Below are positions 7,415-15,305 of a stretch of 38,526 bases of DNA, one piece after another. The DNA lies in assembly GCA_014800245.1 (NCBI GenBank), contig JAAVGM010000002.1, positions 1-38,526 on the forward strand. Reading direction: 5' to 3'. This DNA is from Bacteroidales bacterium (GTDB lineage Bacteria > Bacteroidota > Bacteroidia > Bacteroidales > Muribaculaceae). Position numbers and translations under genes: made by a program. The notes under the pieces were generated by a model that saw only the letters and a list, made by a program, of their open reading frames with translations, was not told where the DNA came from and did not search any database. Each line of letters begins with the position of its first letter. The first letter of the stretch is position 1.

Positions 7415-9328
7415 TCAAGTCTTGTCGAGCACCTGATATTTCGAATGCTGACTCTTGAATTCGGGAACAATCTTCTTCATCTGAGCCACAATCTGCATGT
7501 CGTCAGAATCCGGAGCTCCCGCAACCAAATCAGAGATATCGCTCTGAACCACATCGAACTCATACTCCCTCACTTTCGCCACCTTGATTTTGGGATGGAA
7601 CGTAGGAAGAGTGATCTCTTTGTCGTTGAGCACCTCCTCATATAATTTTTCACCGTCGCGAAGACCGGTGAATTTAATTTCTATATTCTTCGCTCCGCTG
7701 AAATGAATCATTCGCTTTGCGAGATCCACAATCTTCACGGGCTCTCCCATGTCGAAGACATAGATTTCGCCCCCTTTACCCATTGTGCCGGCCTCTATCA
7801 CGAGCTTGCAGGCCTCAGGGATAAGCATGAAGAATCGGATGATATCGGGATGAGTCACCGTGATCGGTCCCCCCTTCTTTATTTGCTCCTGGAAAATAGG
7901 GATCACCGATCCGTTGGATCCAAGCACATTTCCGAAACGGGTGGTGACAAATTGTGTCTTCCCCTCAATGCGCCCCTCTTTGATGGCCTTATCGAGACTC
8001 TGCACATAGATCTCGCAGATACGCTTGGAGCATCCCATCACATTCGTGGGGTTGACAGCCTTATCGGTGGATACCATCACAAATTTGCGGGTGCCATACT
8101 TCACGGAAAGGTCAGCAATGATTCGAGTGCCGTCAACATTATTCACCACCGCCTCATAGGGGTTATCCTCCATCATCGGCACATGCTTGTAGGCCGCGGC
8201 ATGAAACACATATTCCGGGCGATACTGTTCGAAGATACGCTCCATCACCCTCTTGTCGGCAATGTCGGCCACAATGGTCTCCGCCTTGATGTCGGGCCAT
8301 TGATTCTTCATCATTAGACGGATATCATGCATCGGAGTTTCAGCCTGATCCACCAACACCATGTGTGAGGGATTGTAGGTGGCAATCTGACGCACCATCT
8401 CCGATCCGATACTGCCGGCAGCTCCCGTGATAAGCACCACATGGTCGTTGAGCAGCTTTGCGGCAGCCTCCATATCCACCTCAATCTTATCGCGGGGAAG
8501 AAGGTCTTCCACATTGACAGGGTGAAGTTCGGAGAGGGAGAAGTCGGTCTTGCCGTCCCATTCGCGGGCGCGCGGCATCACGAGAATCTTTATCCCTCGC
8601 TCCACAAGCTTATTCACAAGCTCCTCATTATTTCGGAGTTCATCCATCATATAAGGGGAAACGATAAGCGTAGAGATATGATCTCTCTTCATATTGTCGG
8701 GGAGATCCATATCAAAGGAATGGACCTTGACGCCCATTAGGATACGATGCTCCATGTCAGGCTCCGAAGTGACAAATCCGGAAAGCACAAAGGGGGAATC
8801 CTCTGCCGAACGAATGTTTTTAGCCAAAGCCACTCCGCCGGCCTTTATGCCGAATATATAAGCCTTTTGCGAATTGGGATTGCGAGAAGATTGCTCATAG
8901 ATAGTCTTCACCCATACACGCATAGTCCACATGAAAGCCACTACAAAAAGACCCATCAGAATGATATCGGCAAAGCCGAAAGTCACCAGCCAGGATCTGT
9001 CGCCGAAAAGCAGAAGGAAAGCCGAACCGAGAATCACAGCCAACACCACAGCCGAACCGATTCTCAGCAAATCGGAGAAAGAGGAGTAACGGATCACACC
9101 GTTGTATGTATGAAATATCTTAAATGAGATGAGGAAAGCCACAAGGAATACGCACATAGTGATGGCGAGCGAACCTAACACATCCAAGGTCTGCACCGAA
9201 CCATGATGCACGGCATAAGCCAGCAGACCGGCAAAGACTACGAACATACAGTCGAGAATGAGTATGCTCCAGTAAGGCAATGCCGCCCGCGAGAAATACC
9301 AATTTGCAAGTTTCTTAAATGAGTTCAT
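7415..9328 (-). CDS. Membrane nucleotide-sugar 4,6-dehydratase, PglF/WbpM/CapD type
   Basis: A 637-residue inner-membrane enzyme. Residues 20-140 hold four hydrophobic segments. Residues 155-265 form a CoA-binding-like Rossmann domain. The catalytic SDR domain starts at TGAAGSIGSE (301-310). The active site shows the S-M-K arrangement of this subfamily instead of S-Y-K: Ser420 in VSTDKAVNP, Met431 and Lys435 in NVMGCSK. Such enzymes remove water from UDP-GlcNAc to give the 4-keto-6-deoxy sugar, the first step to bacillosamine or fucosamine-type sugars. The upstream neighbour is the matching aminotransferase, but a terminator and a new promoter lie between them, so the two are expressed separately. 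The exact product stereochemistry cannot be read from sequence. Confidence 0.88.
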   Translation of the reverse strand: MNSFKKLANWYFSRAALPYWSILILDCMFVVFAGLLAYAVHHGSVQTLDVLGSLAITMCVFLVAFLISFKIFHTYNGVIRYSSFSDLLRIGSAVVLAVILGSAFLLLFGDRSWLVTFGFADIILMGLFVVAFMWTMRVWVKTIYEQSSRNPNSQKAYIFGIKAGGVALAKNIRSAEDSPFVLSGFVTSEPDMEHRILMGVKVHSFDMDLPDNMKRDHISTLIVSPYMMDELRNNEELVNKLVERGIKILVMPRAREWDGKTDFSLSELHPVNVEDLLPRDKIEVDMEAAAKLLNDHVVLITGAAGSIGSEMVRQIATYNPSHMVLVDQAETPMHDIRLMMKNQWPDIKAETIVADIADKRVMERIFEQYRPEYVFHAAAYKHVPMMEDNPYEAVVNNVDGTRIIADLSVKYGTRKFVMVSTDKAVNPTNVMGCSKRICEIYVQSLDKAIKEGRIEGKTQFVTTRFGNVLGSNGSVIPIFQEQIKKGGPITVTHPDIIRFFMLIPEACKLVIEAGTMGKGGEIYVFDMGEPVKIVDLAKRMIHFSGAKNIEIKFTGLRDGEKLYEEVLNDKEITLPTFHPKIKVAKVREYEFDVVQSDISDLVAGAPDSDDMQIVAQMKKIVPEFKSQHSKYQVLDKT

Positions 9329-9375
9329 GAATTAAAGCAATATAGCCTCTTCCCTACGAGTAAGGGGGAGGTATG

Positions 9376-9383
9376 CAAAGGTA
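9376..9383 (-). promoter_or_regulatory. Candidate -7 element for the dehydratase gene
   Basis: On the minus strand this reads TACCTTTG, a match to TAnnTTTG, about 48 bases before the ATG at 9328. It follows an AT-rich run. No clean -33 TTTG is seen at the standard distance. Confidence 0.5.
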
Positions 9384-9435
9384 CAACATTTTTTTTAATT
9401 TGCACCTATAATCTGCATAAAAAGTGGAATAAAAC

Positions 9436-9471
9436 TGAAAACCGCCCCTTCAGTTTCCTGAAAAGGGGCGG
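9436..9471 (-). terminator. Intrinsic terminator of the aminotransferase gene
   Basis: A GC-rich stem (9442-9453 with 9458-9471, two-base bulge, TTTC loop) is followed on the minus strand by TTTTCAGTTTT. It lies just after the aminotransferase stop at 9494 and separates it from the dehydratase gene. Confidence 0.75.
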
Positions 9472-9493
9472 AATATTCTATTCTCCGGATATT

Positions 9494-10798
9494 TTAATCC
9501 TCAATATTAGCCTTGATGGTATCCACAATATATTTCACATCCTCATCGCTCACATACGGCCCGGCAGGGAGACAAATCCCCACAGCAAAGAGCTCCTCGC
9601 TCACCCCGTTCGTATAGGCAGGTGCATCCTTATATACCGGCTGCTTATGCATCGGCTTCCAAAGCGGACGAGCCTCCACATTGGCAGAATCCAAAGCCAC
9701 GCGCAATGCCTCCACATTCGCATTCGGCTGACAATCGGTTACGGCAGTGGAAGCGGTGTGGGTCACGCCGGCAGCTCCCCCCACAGCGCCTGTAATCACC
9801 TGCTTGTAGGCTTTCTCCTGTCCTTTAATCTTAAGATCCGGATCGAGGGTAGCAGTGCATAGCCAGAAATTGGAATCATAATCCGGTCCGGGGTTGCCAT
9901 GCATCTTTATCCCCTTCACATCCTTCAGCAATTCGCAATAAAGCTCCTGCACATGCTTATGATGCGCGATATGATCTTCAAGCACAGTCATCTGCCCTCT
10001 TCCTATTCCGGCACATATATTGCTCATGCGGTAGTTGTAGCCGATAGCCTCATGCTGATAATAGGGATAAGATTCGCGAGCCTGGGTGGCATACCAAAGA
10101 ATCTCCTTCGCCTTCTCCTCATCAGGGCAAATCAGAGCGCCGCCACCCGAAGTGGTGATCATCTTATTGCCATTGAAAGAGAGCACTCCATATTCGCCGA
10201 AAGTGCCGAGCGACTGACCTCGGAACATCGATCCGAAACCCTCTGCCCCATCCTCAATCACCGGAATCTCATAACGATTGGCAATCTCCATGATCTTATC
10301 AATCTGATAAGGCATTCCATAAAGCGCCACCGGGATAATCGCCTTCGGTTTCTTGCCGGTCTTTGCGATACGATCCTTTATAGCCTCTTCGAGAAGATCC
10401 GGATCTATATTCCATGAATCCTTTTCCGAATCGATGAAAACGGGGGTAGCACCGAGATAAGTGATCGGATGGCTGGAAGCGCAGAAAGTGAACGACTGCA
10501 CCAGCACCTCGTCGCCGGGCTTCACGCCGCATGCAATCAGAGCGAGATGCACAGCAGCCGTGCCCGCAGAAAGACACACCACCTTCTTATCCAGCGGCTC
10601 CACCTCGCTTGTCTCCACCGCTCCGTTGTTGGAAGTCACCACCTCCACACGTTTATTCACAAAATTCTCAAGATCCTTTTCGAAAGCATTGACATTGGGG
10701 CCCATCGGCACCACCCAATTAGTATCGAAAGCTTCCTTAATAAAATCCTGTTCCTTGCCGCTCATATGAGCGAGGCAAAGATAAATTCTATCTCTCAT
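9494..10798 (-). CDS. DegT/DnrJ/EryC1-family sugar aminotransferase, PglE-like
   Basis: A 434-residue PLP-dependent aminotransferase of the DegT/StrS family. The PLP-binding Lys212 lies in SFNGNKMITTSGGG, the Asp that contacts the PLP ring nitrogen is Asp183 in EDGAEGFGS, and SAGTAAVHLAL (77-87) is the family landmark. It would transfer an amino group to the 4-keto sugar made by the PglF-like enzyme, giving a UDP-4-amino-6-deoxy-GlcNAc-type sugar. Two segments look inserted compared with the family: residues 51-71 (Val/Glu/Thr-rich, just before the SAGTAA motif) and 335-358 (Gly/Ala/Thr/Val-rich). Neither touches the catalytic residues, so the enzyme is probably active. A long leader with tandem repeats precedes it. 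Confidence 0.88.
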   Translation of the reverse strand: MRDRIYLCLAHMSGKEQDFIKEAFDTNWVVPMGPNVNAFEKDLENFVNKRVEVVTSNNGAVETSEVEPLDKKVVCLSAGTAAVHLALIACGVKPGDEVLVQSFTFCASSHPITYLGATPVFIDSEKDSWNIDPDLLEEAIKDRIAKTGKKPKAIIPVALYGMPYQIDKIMEIANRYEIPVIEDGAEGFGSMFRGQSLGTFGEYGVLSFNGNKMITTSGGGALICPDEEKAKEILWYATQARESYPYYQHEAIGYNYRMSNICAGIGRGQMTVLEDHIAHHKHVQELYCELLKDVKGIKMHGNPGPDYDSNFWLCTATLDPDLKIKGQEKAYKQVITGAVGGAAGVTHTASTAVTDCQPNANVEALRVALDSANVEARPLWKPMHKQPVYKDAPAYTNGVSEELFAVGICLPAGPYVSDEDVKYIVDTIKANIED

Positions 10799-10843
10799 AT
10801 ATTGTATTGATTTTAATCAGCCTATCTATACCCACGCATCTAT

Positions 10844-10902
10844 CCCTAAGATTGCGCAGCCGTTTGAATGCCTGAACCCTAAGATTGCGCAGCCGTTTGA
10901 AT
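10844..10902 (+). repeat. Tandem 26-base direct repeat in the aminotransferase leader
   Basis: Two identical 26-base copies at 10844-10869 and 10877-10902 (period 33). Each contains the core ATTGCGCAGCCGTTT. The same 15-base core occurs inverted at 28827-28841 upstream of the flippase, and a near copy lies at about 947-961. They lie between the aminotransferase start and its likely promoter. Confidence 0.7.
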
Positions 10903-10908
10903 AAGTGT

Positions 10909-10926
10909 TGCGAACCTTCGGTTTGC
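10909..10926. other. Small hairpin beside the tandem repeats
   Basis: TGCGAACC and GGTTTGCA pair around a short TTC-type loop (one G-U pair). There is no T-run on the minus strand, so it is not a clear terminator. It would be part of the leader transcript of the aminotransferase gene. Confidence 0.4.
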
Positions 10927-11131
10927 AAAAGCCCAATCATCCCCTCAATCTCCTCTTGTTTCATTATGTTTCAGCATTAAACAAGTAAGAAATTAAGAAG
11001 CAATAAGTTATCAGTTTTGTTTCAGTGTTCCAAGATAAGAAATGTTCGAAAATTATAATAAATTAATAAGTAGCTACGAATAATTAATGAATAGCTACTT
11101 AATTCGAAAACGCCCTCCAAGGGTCAAATTG

Positions 11132-11139
11132 CAAAGTTA
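11132..11139 (-). promoter_or_regulatory. Candidate -7 element for the aminotransferase gene
   Basis: The minus strand reads TAACTTTG, matching TAnnTTTG. It lies 334 bases before the aminotransferase start, which would give a long leader. The nearest TTTG (11145-11148) is too close to be its -33 box, so confidence is modest. The stretch 10940-11130 is otherwise AT-rich, with no ORF I can support. Confidence 0.35.
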
Positions 11140-11222
11140 ACACACAAAATGATTAATGGAATCGTAAAAATAGCCTATATTAATGTTAGGACTGGATATA
11201 AAATTTGAGGAAATGAAAAAAA

Positions 11223-11657
11223 TTATTTCATTTCCACCACCATTGGTTCAGTAATGATTTCATTTAGATTCACCAAAGGCAAAACTATATGTATTGGCAT
11301 CTGCTCTAACTTGGCGAACAAAGCACCTCTTAAAGCACCCACAGCTTTAGATCCAAAATAAACCAGAAGCTCTTGAGGAATAACAATGTTATTTTTTTCT
11401 GCAAAAGAATCCCAAGAATCATTTTTAATCTGAAAGACCAGATCTACCACGCATTTCAACACCGGCATATTCGATTGATGCAGATTTGCAATCGCAGAAG
11501 CTTTAATAATTCTTTTATGCGCCTCCACAGTAAATGAGACAGATGAATCAAGTTGATTTTCTTCTGAAAAAGAGTTATAGTTTTCCTCGAAGAAAGCAAA
11601 CTGTGTGATTCCTCCTCCTACAATCTTAAAAAAAGCCTGATTCATGTCCTTATCCAT
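11223..11657 (-). CDS. SecB-like chaperone of a toxin-antitoxin-chaperone locus
   Basis: A 144-residue protein whose motif order fits SecB: an N-terminal strand region, a hydrophobic strand pair (about 37-75), then helix-forming FGSKAVGALRGALFAKLEQM split around residues 105-124, and a final LPLVNLNEI strand corresponding to LAPVNFDAL of SecB. SecB holds unfolded proteins. SecB-like paralogues in TAC loci bind and stabilise a cognate HigA-type antitoxin. The gene overlaps the HTH antitoxin gene by 8 bases, which strongly suggests coupling and the TAC arrangement. The identification rests on visual motif comparison; overall identity to E. coli SecB is clearly low. No terminator is obvious after the stop. 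Confidence 0.6.
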   Translation of the reverse strand: MDKDMNQAFFKIVGGGITQFAFFEENYNSFSEENQLDSSVSFTVEAHKRIIKASAIANLHQSNMPVLKCVVDLVFQIKNDSWDSFAEKNNIVIPQELLVYFGSKAVGALRGALFAKLEQMPIHIVLPLVNLNEIITEPMVVEMK

Positions 11658-12108
11658 ATACTAATAAATTTTCCTTATCCTTTCCTATCTTGTTGATGCC
11701 TATAAATGAATCATTAATACATTCCGACTGTGAATCTGATTCTTTAAAAATAGGGAGGGAATAATTATAAGTAACCTTTAAAATAATTGACGACTTTGAA
11801 TCCTCCGGAACAACAGTTTTGTCAATTATCTTAATACCAAGCTTTCTCTCAATCTCCACCAATGTTTTTAATTCAAAATTAGTCTGACCATTTAAATATC
11901 TGGTAATATTTGCAGGAGTGACACCTAACATAACGGCAAGGTCGGATTGAGTAAGACCTAAAATCCTTAATTGGCGCTTAATTTTAGCAGCAATAGCAGA
12001 AGATGCGCACAACCAATGACGATTTTTCCGACGTTCTTTCATACGCTCTCTCTCCTTTAAGGTAAGATCGCGCGCTATATTGTTAAGTTTATCTATATTA
12101 GTCTTCAT
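11650..12108 (-). CDS. HTH (XRE/HigA-like) antitoxin
   Basis: A 152-residue DNA-binding protein. After a basic helical N-terminus (about 1-38), residues 42-95 form an XRE helix-turn-helix: LGLTQSDLAVMLGVTPANI with the recognition helix ending ITRYLNGQTNF, then TLVEIERKLGIKI. The last 45 or so residues (from about 105) are a polar extension. In known TAC antitoxins such a tail is the chaperone-addiction segment that makes the antitoxin depend on the SecB-like protein. That role is inferred here from position and the adjacent gene. The gene begins 32 bases after the truncated toxin ORF. It is likely to repress its own promoter, and paired TTTATGTATAT repeats upstream are candidate operators. 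Confidence 0.75.
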   Translation of the reverse strand: MKTNIDKLNNIARDLTLKERERMKERRKNRHWLCASSAIAAKIKRQLRILGLTQSDLAVMLGVTPANITRYLNGQTNFELKTLVEIERKLGIKIIDKTVVPEDSKSSIILKVTYNYSLPIFKESDSQSECINDSFIGINKIGKDKENLLVYG

Positions 12109-12140
12109 ATGCTTTCACTCCTTATGGCTAATAAATGAAT

Positions 12141-12233
12141 TCAAATCTCCGACAGTCTGTTATATTCATCAAATTCATCATCCTGATATTTCACAGCATA
12201 AAGATGATTTAATTCTATTATAACAAATTCCAT
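12141..12233 (-). pseudogene. Truncated toxin remnant of the TAC locus
   Basis: A 30-codon ORF starting MEFVIIELNHLYAVKY and ending EYNRLSEI, then TGA. It sits where the toxin gene of a toxin-antitoxin-chaperone operon would be, directly upstream of the antitoxin. The start resembles the N-terminus of small Bacteroidetes toxins I recall next to this HTH type, which are about 100 residues. In another frame just after the stop, 11 codons (GDLNSFISHKE) run to a TGA shortly before the antitoxin, as if a C-terminus survived an internal deletion. The family match is from memory and tentative. Confidence 0.4.
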
Positions 12234-12284
12234 AAGAAAGCAGATTTTCTAATTATTAATGAAACGAATTAAAAAGTCAAATAT

Positions 12285-12314
12285 TTTATGTATATGTAAA
12301 AAATTTATGTATAT
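12285..12314. promoter_or_regulatory. Paired direct repeats, candidate antitoxin operator
   Basis: TTTATGTATAT occurs at 12285-12295 and 12304-12314, a spacing of 19 bases or roughly two helical turns, upstream of the toxin-remnant start. Paired repeats in this position suit binding of an XRE dimer pair. The region is very AT-rich, so chance similarity is possible. Confidence 0.35.
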
Positions 12315-12335
12315 ATAAATTATATACAAGAATAT

Positions 12336-12405
12336 GAAAAAGACAGCAGAAACTCATAAGATTTTAAGTATGGAAATTGTAGGATTATATGAGTCTCTGC
12401 TGTCT
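12336..12405 (-). terminator. Intrinsic terminator at the end of the polysaccharide operon
   Basis: A 17-bp stem with one mismatch (12342-12358 with 12388-12404) closes a loop of about 29 bases. On the minus strand it is followed by TTTTTC. It lies about 80 bases after the last KAS III stop and separates the polysaccharide operon from the toxin-antitoxin locus. Confidence 0.75.
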
Positions 12406-12485
12406 GATTTTAATTTCGATGCAACGAGCAAATGCTCAGCAGTCGTTATATATTAAAATGAATCTGATAAAGTAAAATCAGAACA

Positions 12486-13487
12486 TCACTTGAAGATTAA
12501 AACACATCCACCCCAAGAATATCCTACACCAAAACCACATATCAACACATTGCCTACCAATAGATTCTTCATTTTTGCTTCAGCCAATCCTATTGGTATG
12601 CTATTACTCACAGTATTGCCTACTTCGGACATATTAATATAGAATCGTTCTGGATTAATTTTAATCTTCTTTCTTAGAAAATTTAGCATATAAGTGTTAG
12701 CCTGATGAAAGAGAAATAAGGATACGTCATCCATATTAATAGAATTTTTTTCTAATGTCTCCTTCACAACTATGGGAACATTCTTCTGAGTGAAACTAAA
12801 TATCTCGGCGCCATTCATAAAAAGGAAATCAGATGAATGAGGATTCCCATTTTCATCAAAACTTAAATCACCTGCCTTATTAGGGTTTCTTGAAGCACCC
12901 GTCCTAACGATTAGATTCTCCGCGCCTGCACCATTTGTTCCTAAAGCGAAATCTCCTATTTCAGCAAATCCATCAGTAGAAACAATTGTAGCCGTTGCAG
13001 CATCACCGAAGATAGTTTTATTCCCCTTATCTCTTGAGTGCAGATATTTTGTATAGGTCTCAGCAGTTAGCAACAAGACATTCTTTGCAATGCCACCCAT
13101 TATTAATCCTTTTGCTACAGCAAGCCCGTAAACGTAACCAGAACACCCGAGATTAAAATCAAAAGCTCCACAAGATGTAGGGATTCCAACCTTATCCTGA
13201 ATAATACATGCCGAAGATGGTAAGAAATAATCTGGACTTTGTGTGCAAAAAAGAATAAAATCTATATCTTCTCTTTTTATTTCCTTGTTTTCAGTAAATA
13301 ATTTATTAGCCGCTTGAATAGCAAGATCAGTTGCTGTTTCGTTCTCTTTTACGACATGACGCTGATTTACACCCACCTTTCCGGCAATCTTTTCAACAGT
13401 CCATTCAGGGAAATCTGCCACCAATTCTTCATTAGTCACAACCTGTTCTGGAAGAACGAAAGACAACGCTTTAATATATGCATTCAT
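12486..13487 (-). CDS. 3-oxoacyl-ACP synthase III-like protein (KAS III), copy 1
   Basis: A 333-residue thiolase-fold condensing enzyme with the full KAS III catalytic triad: Cys115 in FNLGCSGYVYGL, His261 in FHQAN, and Asn291 in VGNTVSNSIP. KAS III joins an acyl-CoA starter with malonyl-ACP; some relatives work as acyltransferases. It is the last gene of a seven-gene block, two bases after the SDR gene and just before the operon terminator. It is distinct from the second KAS III at 14251-15300, and the two are clearly diverged, so this is not a recent duplication. In this setting it probably helps build or transfer an acyl group for the glycan instead of serving membrane fatty-acid synthesis. 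That role is inferred from context. Confidence 0.85.
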   Translation of the reverse strand: MNAYIKALSFVLPEQVVTNEELVADFPEWTVEKIAGKVGVNQRHVVKENETATDLAIQAANKLFTENKEIKREDIDFILFCTQSPDYFLPSSACIIQDKVGIPTSCGAFDFNLGCSGYVYGLAVAKGLIMGGIAKNVLLLTAETYTKYLHSRDKGNKTIFGDAATATIVSTDGFAEIGDFALGTNGAGAENLIVRTGASRNPNKAGDLSFDENGNPHSSDFLFMNGAEIFSFTQKNVPIVVKETLEKNSINMDDVSLFLFHQANTYMLNFLRKKIKINPERFYINMSEVGNTVSNSIPIGLAEAKMKNLLVGNVLICGFGVGYSWGGCVLIFK

Positions 13488-13489
13488 TT

Positions 13490-14254
13490 TTAAGACTTTA
13501 AAGTAAATTCCCCACCTCCTGTGATATCAATACAGCTACCTGTCATCCAACTACTTGCATCGGAGAGAAGATATACAGCAAGATTTGCTACATCTTCTGG
13601 TTGACCATAACGCTTTAATGGATACTTCAATTCCTCTTGATGGTAATCAATGCCATTCAGTTCAGCATCTTTTCTAACCAGTTCAGTCCATACCATAGCA
13701 GGGCAGATACAATTAACACGTATCAATTGATTAGCCACCTCCAAACCCAATACCTTTGCATAAGCAATTAAAGCGCCTTTTGAAGCAGCATAAATGCCAT
13801 TTCCGATTGCTGGAGCAAAAGGTGCCCTTGATGCAATAAAGACTACGGAAGAAGAAGGTAGAAGCTTTTTTTTCTTCAATATCGCCTTCTGAAGCAATAC
13901 GGGAGAATCAAAGTTGGTTCGCATCACCTTTAAGAGATCATTCTCTTTTACCATTTTTAGCATTGACCTGTTGCCAATACCAGCACAATGTAAAATACCA
14001 TTCAACTGAGGCAATTTAGCCACTAAATCTTCTATGGCAGAAGATTCCACTAAATCGACTACAAACATTTGATGCCCCTCTCCCTCCAATTGGTTAAAAG
14101 TCTCCGCCAGTCGTTGTTCATTTCTACCGGTTATAACCAACTGAGCACCCATTTTTGAGCAAACAATAGCGGAAGCCCTTCCGATTCCGGATGAAGCTCC
14201 CGTTATAAATATTCTTTTTCCTTCTAATGAAAAAGGATTGAATGTATTCATCAT
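13490..14254 (-). CDS. SDR-family oxidoreductase, FabG-like
   Basis: A 254-residue classical short-chain dehydrogenase. The NAD(P)-binding GASSGIG is at 19-25, the structural HCAGIGN follows at about 89-95, and the catalytic residues are Ser142, Tyr155 and Lys159 (YAASK). Its C-terminal ASSWMTGSCIDITGG is the usual SDR ending. FabG-type members reduce 3-oxoacyl-ACP to 3-hydroxyacyl-ACP, which fits a position between two KAS III genes and behind an ACP gene. It overlaps the upstream KAS III by four bases (ATGA) and is two bases from the next gene. A sugar-reducing role cannot be excluded from sequence alone. Confidence 0.85.
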   Translation of the reverse strand: MMNTFNPFSLEGKRIFITGASSGIGRASAIVCSKMGAQLVITGRNEQRLAETFNQLEGEGHQMFVVDLVESSAIEDLVAKLPQLNGILHCAGIGNRSMLKMVKENDLLKVMRTNFDSPVLLQKAILKKKKLLPSSSVVFIASRAPFAPAIGNGIYAASKGALIAYAKVLGLEVANQLIRVNCICPAMVWTELVRKDAELNGIDYHQEELKYPLKRYGQPEDVANLAVYLLSDASSWMTGSCIDITGGGEFTLKS

Positions 14255-15300
14255 ATCTCAATTAATTCCGGAACAGTGATCTTGTCTGTATCAAAATATA
14301 CGCTGCCCCACGATAATCCGACTCCAAAACCACAAGCAATATGTGATAATTGTTCAGTGATAAGTCTATCTCTTTCGCGTGTCACCAATGCAAGAGGAAT
14401 GGAGGCAGAAGAAGTGTTACCAAATTCATCCATACAATAAGGAACCTTTTCTTTTGGCAATTTTAATTTCTTACGAATCATCTCATTCATCATTCGATTA
14501 GCCTGATGAAAGGTAATTAAATCCACATTCTCTTTATTTAAGCCAAAGTGCTCACATAGTTGATTCACAGATTTTGGAGCTTTACTTATACCAAAAGAGA
14601 AAACATCCATTCCATCAAGTTCAAGATCTATGCCGCGTCTGCAGAGCCCTTCCCCATACTTCTTTAACTGCAGGGAAGTATCTGCTACCATATTTCTGAA
14701 TCCACCATCTCGACAAATAATGGTCTCATACCCCTTTCCATCACTGTTAAAGATAAACTTCAAACCTTTTGAATCCTCTTCATATTCAAGAGCAGTTGCG
14801 CTTCCAGCATCACCGAACAGAGGGTATGTGCTTTTATCTTCAGGAGAACATAGCTTTGTAACAGTATCGCCAGCCAAGAGCAATCCTTTCCTAATCGTTC
14901 CGCCTTGCATTATCCCACCAATAACACTCAAAGCATAAACCCATCCGGAGCATCCAAGAGATACATCAAGTGTATAACAGTCTTTAGACAATCCAAGTTT
15001 CTCTTGAAGAACACATGACGTAGCAGGAAGAATATAATCGGGACTCTGTGAAACAAACACAACAGCATCAATTTCATCCTTCTTCCATCCCAATTGATCT
15101 ATCAATATTTCAGCAGCTTGCTCACAAAGATCAGCAGAGGTCATCGAATCTTCAGTTCTGCGTCTAAACGCTATCCCTGTAGATTCGATGAAATTATTCG
15201 CACCCTCCCATTTATATATATCCGCTATACTTTCTTTTAGAGAAGGCACACACGCCGAAATTCCTTTGAGGCAAACATTTTTTATCTCAAGGAACGCCAT
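14251..15300 (-). CDS. 3-oxoacyl-ACP synthase III-like protein (KAS III), copy 2
   Basis: A 349-residue KAS III homologue with triad residues Cys117 (VSLGCSGWVYAL), His265 (FHQANRM) and Asn295 (FGNTSSASIPLAL). The C-terminus ends in CGFGVGLSWGSVYF, close to FabH. It lies five bases after the ACP gene and overlaps the SDR gene, so it is tightly coupled to both. Two KAS III paralogues in one block suggest a division of labour, for example one condensing enzyme and one acyltransferase, as known for some KAS III-like proteins in natural-product pathways. Which does which cannot be told from the sequence. Both keep all catalytic residues, so neither looks like a dead paralogue. Confidence 0.85.
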   Translation of the reverse strand: MAFLEIKNVCLKGISACVPSLKESIADIYKWEGANNFIESTGIAFRRRTEDSMTSADLCEQAAEILIDQLGWKKDEIDAVVFVSQSPDYILPATSCVLQEKLGLSKDCYTLDVSLGCSGWVYALSVIGGIMQGGTIRKGLLLAGDTVTKLCSPEDKSTYPLFGDAGSATALEYEEDSKGLKFIFNSDGKGYETIICRDGGFRNMVADTSLQLKKYGEGLCRRGIDLELDGMDVFSFGISKAPKSVNQLCEHFGLNKENVDLITFHQANRMMNEMIRKKLKLPKEKVPYCMDEFGNTSSASIPLALVTRERDRLITEQLSHIACGFGVGLSWGSVYFDTDKITVPELIEI

Positions 15301-15305
15301 AGTAT

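Noticed and set aside
7363-7470. Upstream extension of the small membrane protein frame
   Set aside because: It overlaps the end of the dehydratase gene in another frame and adds no signal or conserved features.
10844-10902. CRISPR-like repeat array
   Set aside because: Only two copies with a 7-base spacer and no cas genes in the window.
12486-15300. Housekeeping fatty-acid synthesis cluster
   Set aside because: No malonyl transferase, FabF, FabZ or PlsX; embedded in a glycan operon with a variant ACP, so a specialised role is more likely.
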